From positions 94,501 through 158,500 of the forward strand of contig CAUJNA010001491.1 in NCBI GenBank assembly GCA_963377175.1: 64,000 bases of DNA. The letters run 5' to 3'. Both the position numbers and the translations under genes were made by a program. Positions within the stretch are counted from its first letter, which is position 1; the number at the start of each line of letters is the position of its first letter. This document shows positions 61,709 through 64,000 of the stretch, piece by piece. The notes under the pieces were generated by a model. It was not told where the DNA came from. It worked only from the letters and a program-made list of their open reading frames with translations, and did no database searches. Origin of the DNA: Effrenium voratum (Eukaryota; Sar; Dinophyceae; Suessiales; Symbiodiniaceae).

Positions 61709-61915
61709 AACCCTCAGATTGTCGCACTGAGGTCTTGGATGATGACGACTGGATGAAGGAGTTGCAGTCGTTTGGGAAGGCAAAGTCCAACCCATTGCCC
61801 GTATCAAAGTGCCTCGATTGCAATCCTGGTCGGAAGTGCGGCTTTGAGCGCGAGCGCCCCAAAGTCTTGATCACGGGATGCCCCGTATCTCTGGTGTCAT
61901 TATTTTGACGCTTTC
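61709..61915 (+). CDS. candidate exon with CxxC motif, after a T element
   Basis: Opens at the T end and reads PSDCRTEVLDDDDWMKELQS, then KSNPLPVSKCLDCNPGRKCG and FERERPKVLITGCP, to TGA at 61916. CLDCNPGRKC could bind zinc. Acidic cluster DDDD. Family unknown, but one of the most protein-like segments. Confidence 0.55.
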
Positions 61916-62054
61916 TGGAGGTTATCAAAGTCAGAAAATGGTTGGTTGTTTCTCATTAACCCACCACTTGGGGGGTGACTTTGATCATGATAAAGTAATG
62001 AGGCCAGAACCTCGCTGGCCAACACCGGGCCTTTTGACAAGTTTTCTTTTGCAG

Positions 62055-62382
62055 CCGAAGTCTGGTCGAAGAGGCTTTGCTCGCTTGAGGTCGAGATTGT
62101 GGGCGCCAAAGGGCCTGACGGTCCCAGTTCCCTCTTAGTTCGGCTTGCGTAAGAACATTTTTCAGCATATGTTGGGCTTTCCCAGGTTGGTTTTAGAGGG
62201 ACTCTCTCATCATTGGGAAAAAACATCTTCTTTTTCCAGGGGGTCTTGAGCAAAGTTCGGTTCAGACTTGCCGTTACGTTCCTTTGGCCCCCGGGCTGGG
62301 GGGGCACCTGCGGGGATTTGCCGGCGAAGTGATGGCTTTTGGGGGGCAAAGACGGGGGTCGTTCAGTAGCGGTTGTGGTTGA
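62055..62382 (+). CDS. two exons joined across a K-derived GT-AG intron
   Basis: Exon 62055-62148 follows TTTTGCAG and reads VWSKRLCSLEVEIVGAKGPD then GPSSLLVRL, ending TTGC|GTAAGA. Exon 62256-62379 follows GAGCAAAG and, in matching phase, reads SVQTCRYVPLAPGLGGHLRG then FAGEVMAFGGQRRGSF to TGA at 62380. The 107-nt intron is a diverged K element. Gly-rich second exon; family unknown. Confidence 0.55.
62149..62255 (+). mobile_element. K-family element as intron
   Basis: GTAAGAACATTTTTCAGCAT at the left, GTTGGTTTTAGAGGGACTC inside, CTTTTTCCAGGGGGTCTTGA and GCAAAG at the right. The left TIR has been replaced by or has mutated to a donor. Confidence 0.7.
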
Positions 62383-62399
62383 TCGCTCGGTTTTTTTTT

Positions 62400-62505
62400 C
62401 CAACCACTTCTGTGATACTTGTGGGAATCTCCCCCTTATGGGGGGTTAGTCTTTGAGAAGCCCTTTCTGTTGTATCACAGAAGTGGTCATTCCCCACAAC
62501 CCTGT
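62400..62505. mobile_element. H-family hairpin
   Basis: CCACTTCTGTGATACTTG faces TGTATCACAGAAGTGGTCAT. Confidence 0.8.
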
Positions 62506-62737
62506 TCAGTAGCTCCTGAGGTACCAATTGGGAAGCCCGTTGGGAGTGGGAACTGGAAATCTCCAAGTTGCAAAAGGTCCTACGAGCGCAAAGAATGAAT
62601 GAATGAATGTATGGTGTCGCCGGTGCGAACCCAGTAAACGACAAATGCTTGAATTTTGAGCCGTCAATGAGTGGTGGGATTGTATCACCCCAAGTTTTGT
62701 GCAGGTGTGCCCCATTTGTTTGCCCTCCTACACTACC

Positions 62738-62841
62738 TCACTTGCCCAAAGCGAATTGACCTGATCTGACCCAAATGGGTTTTCCCCATGTTTGCTCCAT
62801 TTTTGGTCAAGGTTTCGATAAGGTACACCATGCATTTCCAG
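62738..62841 (+). mobile_element. R-family element
   Basis: CACTTGCCCAAAGCGAATTG to ACCATGCATTTCCAG. Confidence 0.82.
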
Positions 62842-63060
62842 GTCAAGCAAGTGCCAATTGGACTCAGCAAGCCACGATCCTTTTAGGTAACCCACTGCAG
62901 CTGCAGGAGCTGAACCCAAACATTCCTGATGACAAGGCACCAGGGAGTGCGGCGAATCGCTCACTCCCCAGCTTCCTGCAAAACAAATGCCTTTTGCGAG
63001 GGCCGTTTTCGTGGCAACCGAACAGGCTCCACTTTTTTTGGCAAATGCCCACACCCTTGA
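62842..63060 (+). CDS. candidate exon after an R element
   Basis: Opens at the R-derived CAG and reads QASANWTQQATILLGNPLQL then QELNPNIPDDKAPGSAANRS. An internal TTTTAG|GTAACC offers an early donor with another frame. It runs to a P hairpin at 63062. Family unknown. Confidence 0.4.
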
Positions 63061-63061
63061 A

Positions 63062-63112
63062 CATGGAATTGGAGGAGGGGCTGACCCCTAAAATTCCATT
63101 TAGGTTTCATCT
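63062..63112. mobile_element. P-family hairpin
   Basis: GGAATTGGAGGAGGGGCTGA, then AAAATTCCATTTAGG. Confidence 0.5.
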
Positions 63113-63233
63113 TCCTCGTCTCTGTCACTGCTGCAGTCAGGTGCCAGGCTTCTCTTGCGTACTCTGCGACTCGCAGCAGGCGAGCCGTTGCCGCGGTCGC
63201 TGTCGTGGTCGTGGTGCCTTTCGTTCAGGATGA

Positions 63234-63302
63234 GGTGTGGTGGCGGTGGCGGCGGTGGCGGCGGCGGTGGTGGTGGTGGTGGCGGTGGTGGTGGCGGTGG
63301 CT
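63234..63302. repeat. (GGT/GGC)n
   Basis: About 22 GGN triplets; poly-Gly in one + frame, poly-His on the minus strand. Confidence 0.97.
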
Positions 63303-63373
63303 GTCAGCTGCACGCTTCCAAAGTCCTGAGCAAATCAAATGATTTTCCCCTTGCGCTGACCGCTTTTTTGCAG

Positions 63374-63790
63374 GTGCAGTACTGAGCCATCTTGCGTTTC
63401 TCCAATTTGAGGGCTGCAAAAATGCTTCGCTAAAGGTTGTCCTCAAAGTAGTCAACCTCACTTACCTTCCATTTTCTTAAGAGTTAAGAGTACGTAGTAT
63501 TTTCTCATTTTGGTTTTAACAGGAATCTATCACTGGACTTTCTTGAATATTTTCCAGGATGCTAATCGGGATCAAAGCTGGACACACCCCCTGAAGTGCC
63601 CGAAGTATGCTTGCGCGAAAACTGGATCGGTTGCCAAGCCAGACGGCGCCACACGTGAGCTTCAAATTTCACGCACAGCAGTGGCAGCAGCAGCAGTTGC
63701 AGCAGAAGCAGTAGCAGTTGCGGTAGCGGCTGCTGGTGGTGGTGATCGTTGTCCTTGCCGCCGTCGTCAGGGCCGCTGCTTTGGTTCTTG
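63374..63790 (+). CDS. two exons joined across a K-derived intron
   Basis: 63374-63465 follows TTTTTTGCAG and reads AVLSHLAFLQFEGCKNASLK then VVLKVVNLTY. After K (63466-63557) the phase-matched exon reads DANRDQSWTHPLKCPKYACA then KTGSVAKPDGATREL, followed by an Ala/Val-rich run from a CAG repeat, and stops near 63790. Family unknown. Confidence 0.5.
63466..63557 (+). mobile_element. K-family element as intron
   Basis: CTTCCATTTTCTTAAGAG, TTGGTTTTAACAGGAATC and AATATTTTCCAG. Here the open frame resumes right after the internal TTTCCAG, not after the terminal repeat. Confidence 0.8.
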
Positions 63791-64000
63791 ATGTCGCGGT
63801 TGGTTTTGCCGACGGGTGGCCCGTTGCAGGTGACGACCATCGAAGCGTTTCGGACTGTCTGATTGCGCGACGGGCCTTGGTCACTTGCCGGTTCGCTGCA
63901 CCCCGAACTAAGCCTCGCGGCGGGCGAATATAGCTGTGGAGACATGTGGAGACCAAAATCAACAACTTCTCAGTTGTCCAAAGCCGACCTTTTTTCCAAA

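Overview
This window looks like nuclear DNA of a dinoflagellate with large, intron-rich genes (a Suessiales/Symbiodiniaceae-like genome is my best guess; the species cannot be read from the sequence). Four things point there. Kinase exons are tiny and scattered over kilobases. At least one intron appears to use a GC donor. Candidate exons lie mostly on the + strand. The sequence is saturated with short dispersed elements of about 90-210 bp. No prokaryotic gene, rRNA, CRISPR array or canonical tRNA was found.

Layout. 1-600 is a 63-bp minisatellite. 1661-9038 holds a CAMK/CDPK-type protein kinase in eight recognisable exons, from the HRD loop to just beyond the kinase domain. Its introns carry TTGC and TCTG arrays and several element families. 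From about 9.5 kb to 28 kb there are many short candidate exons on the + strand, separated by elements. 24872-25403 is a compact set of in-phase exons. 26480-28210 contains an imperfect duplication of one exon plus a GATA array. 28346-31026 is a 2.7-kb TIR element with a 124-bp minisatellite core. 31-64 kb alternates candidate exons, elements, an A/C-only tract (41.9-42.65 kb), a long poly-T and GTGA/GT arrays.

Main result. Several unrelated element families behave like introners (transposable elements that become introns). I call them K, L, A, E, R and S after their sequence. Individual K, L, A and E copies are flanked by 4-bp direct repeats, one A copy by 9 bp and one R copy by 14 bp. In several places removing the element plus one repeat copy joins two open segments in the same frame (8742-8988, 31405-31795, 31810-32082, 38365-38712, 45717-45974). 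Other K copies act as phase-matched introns (62055-62380, 63374-63790). A duplicated exon gives a natural empty/filled comparison at 26480-28110. The palindromic S family carries a perfect GTAAGT donor and a TACTAAC branch-point-like motif in its arms.

Limits. Apart from the kinase, I recognise almost no protein families. The kinase introns themselves contain open frames of 100-150 codons, so an open frame alone is weak evidence here. Exon calls rest on splice signals, phase agreement and element boundaries, and most have modest confidence. No homology search was possible.
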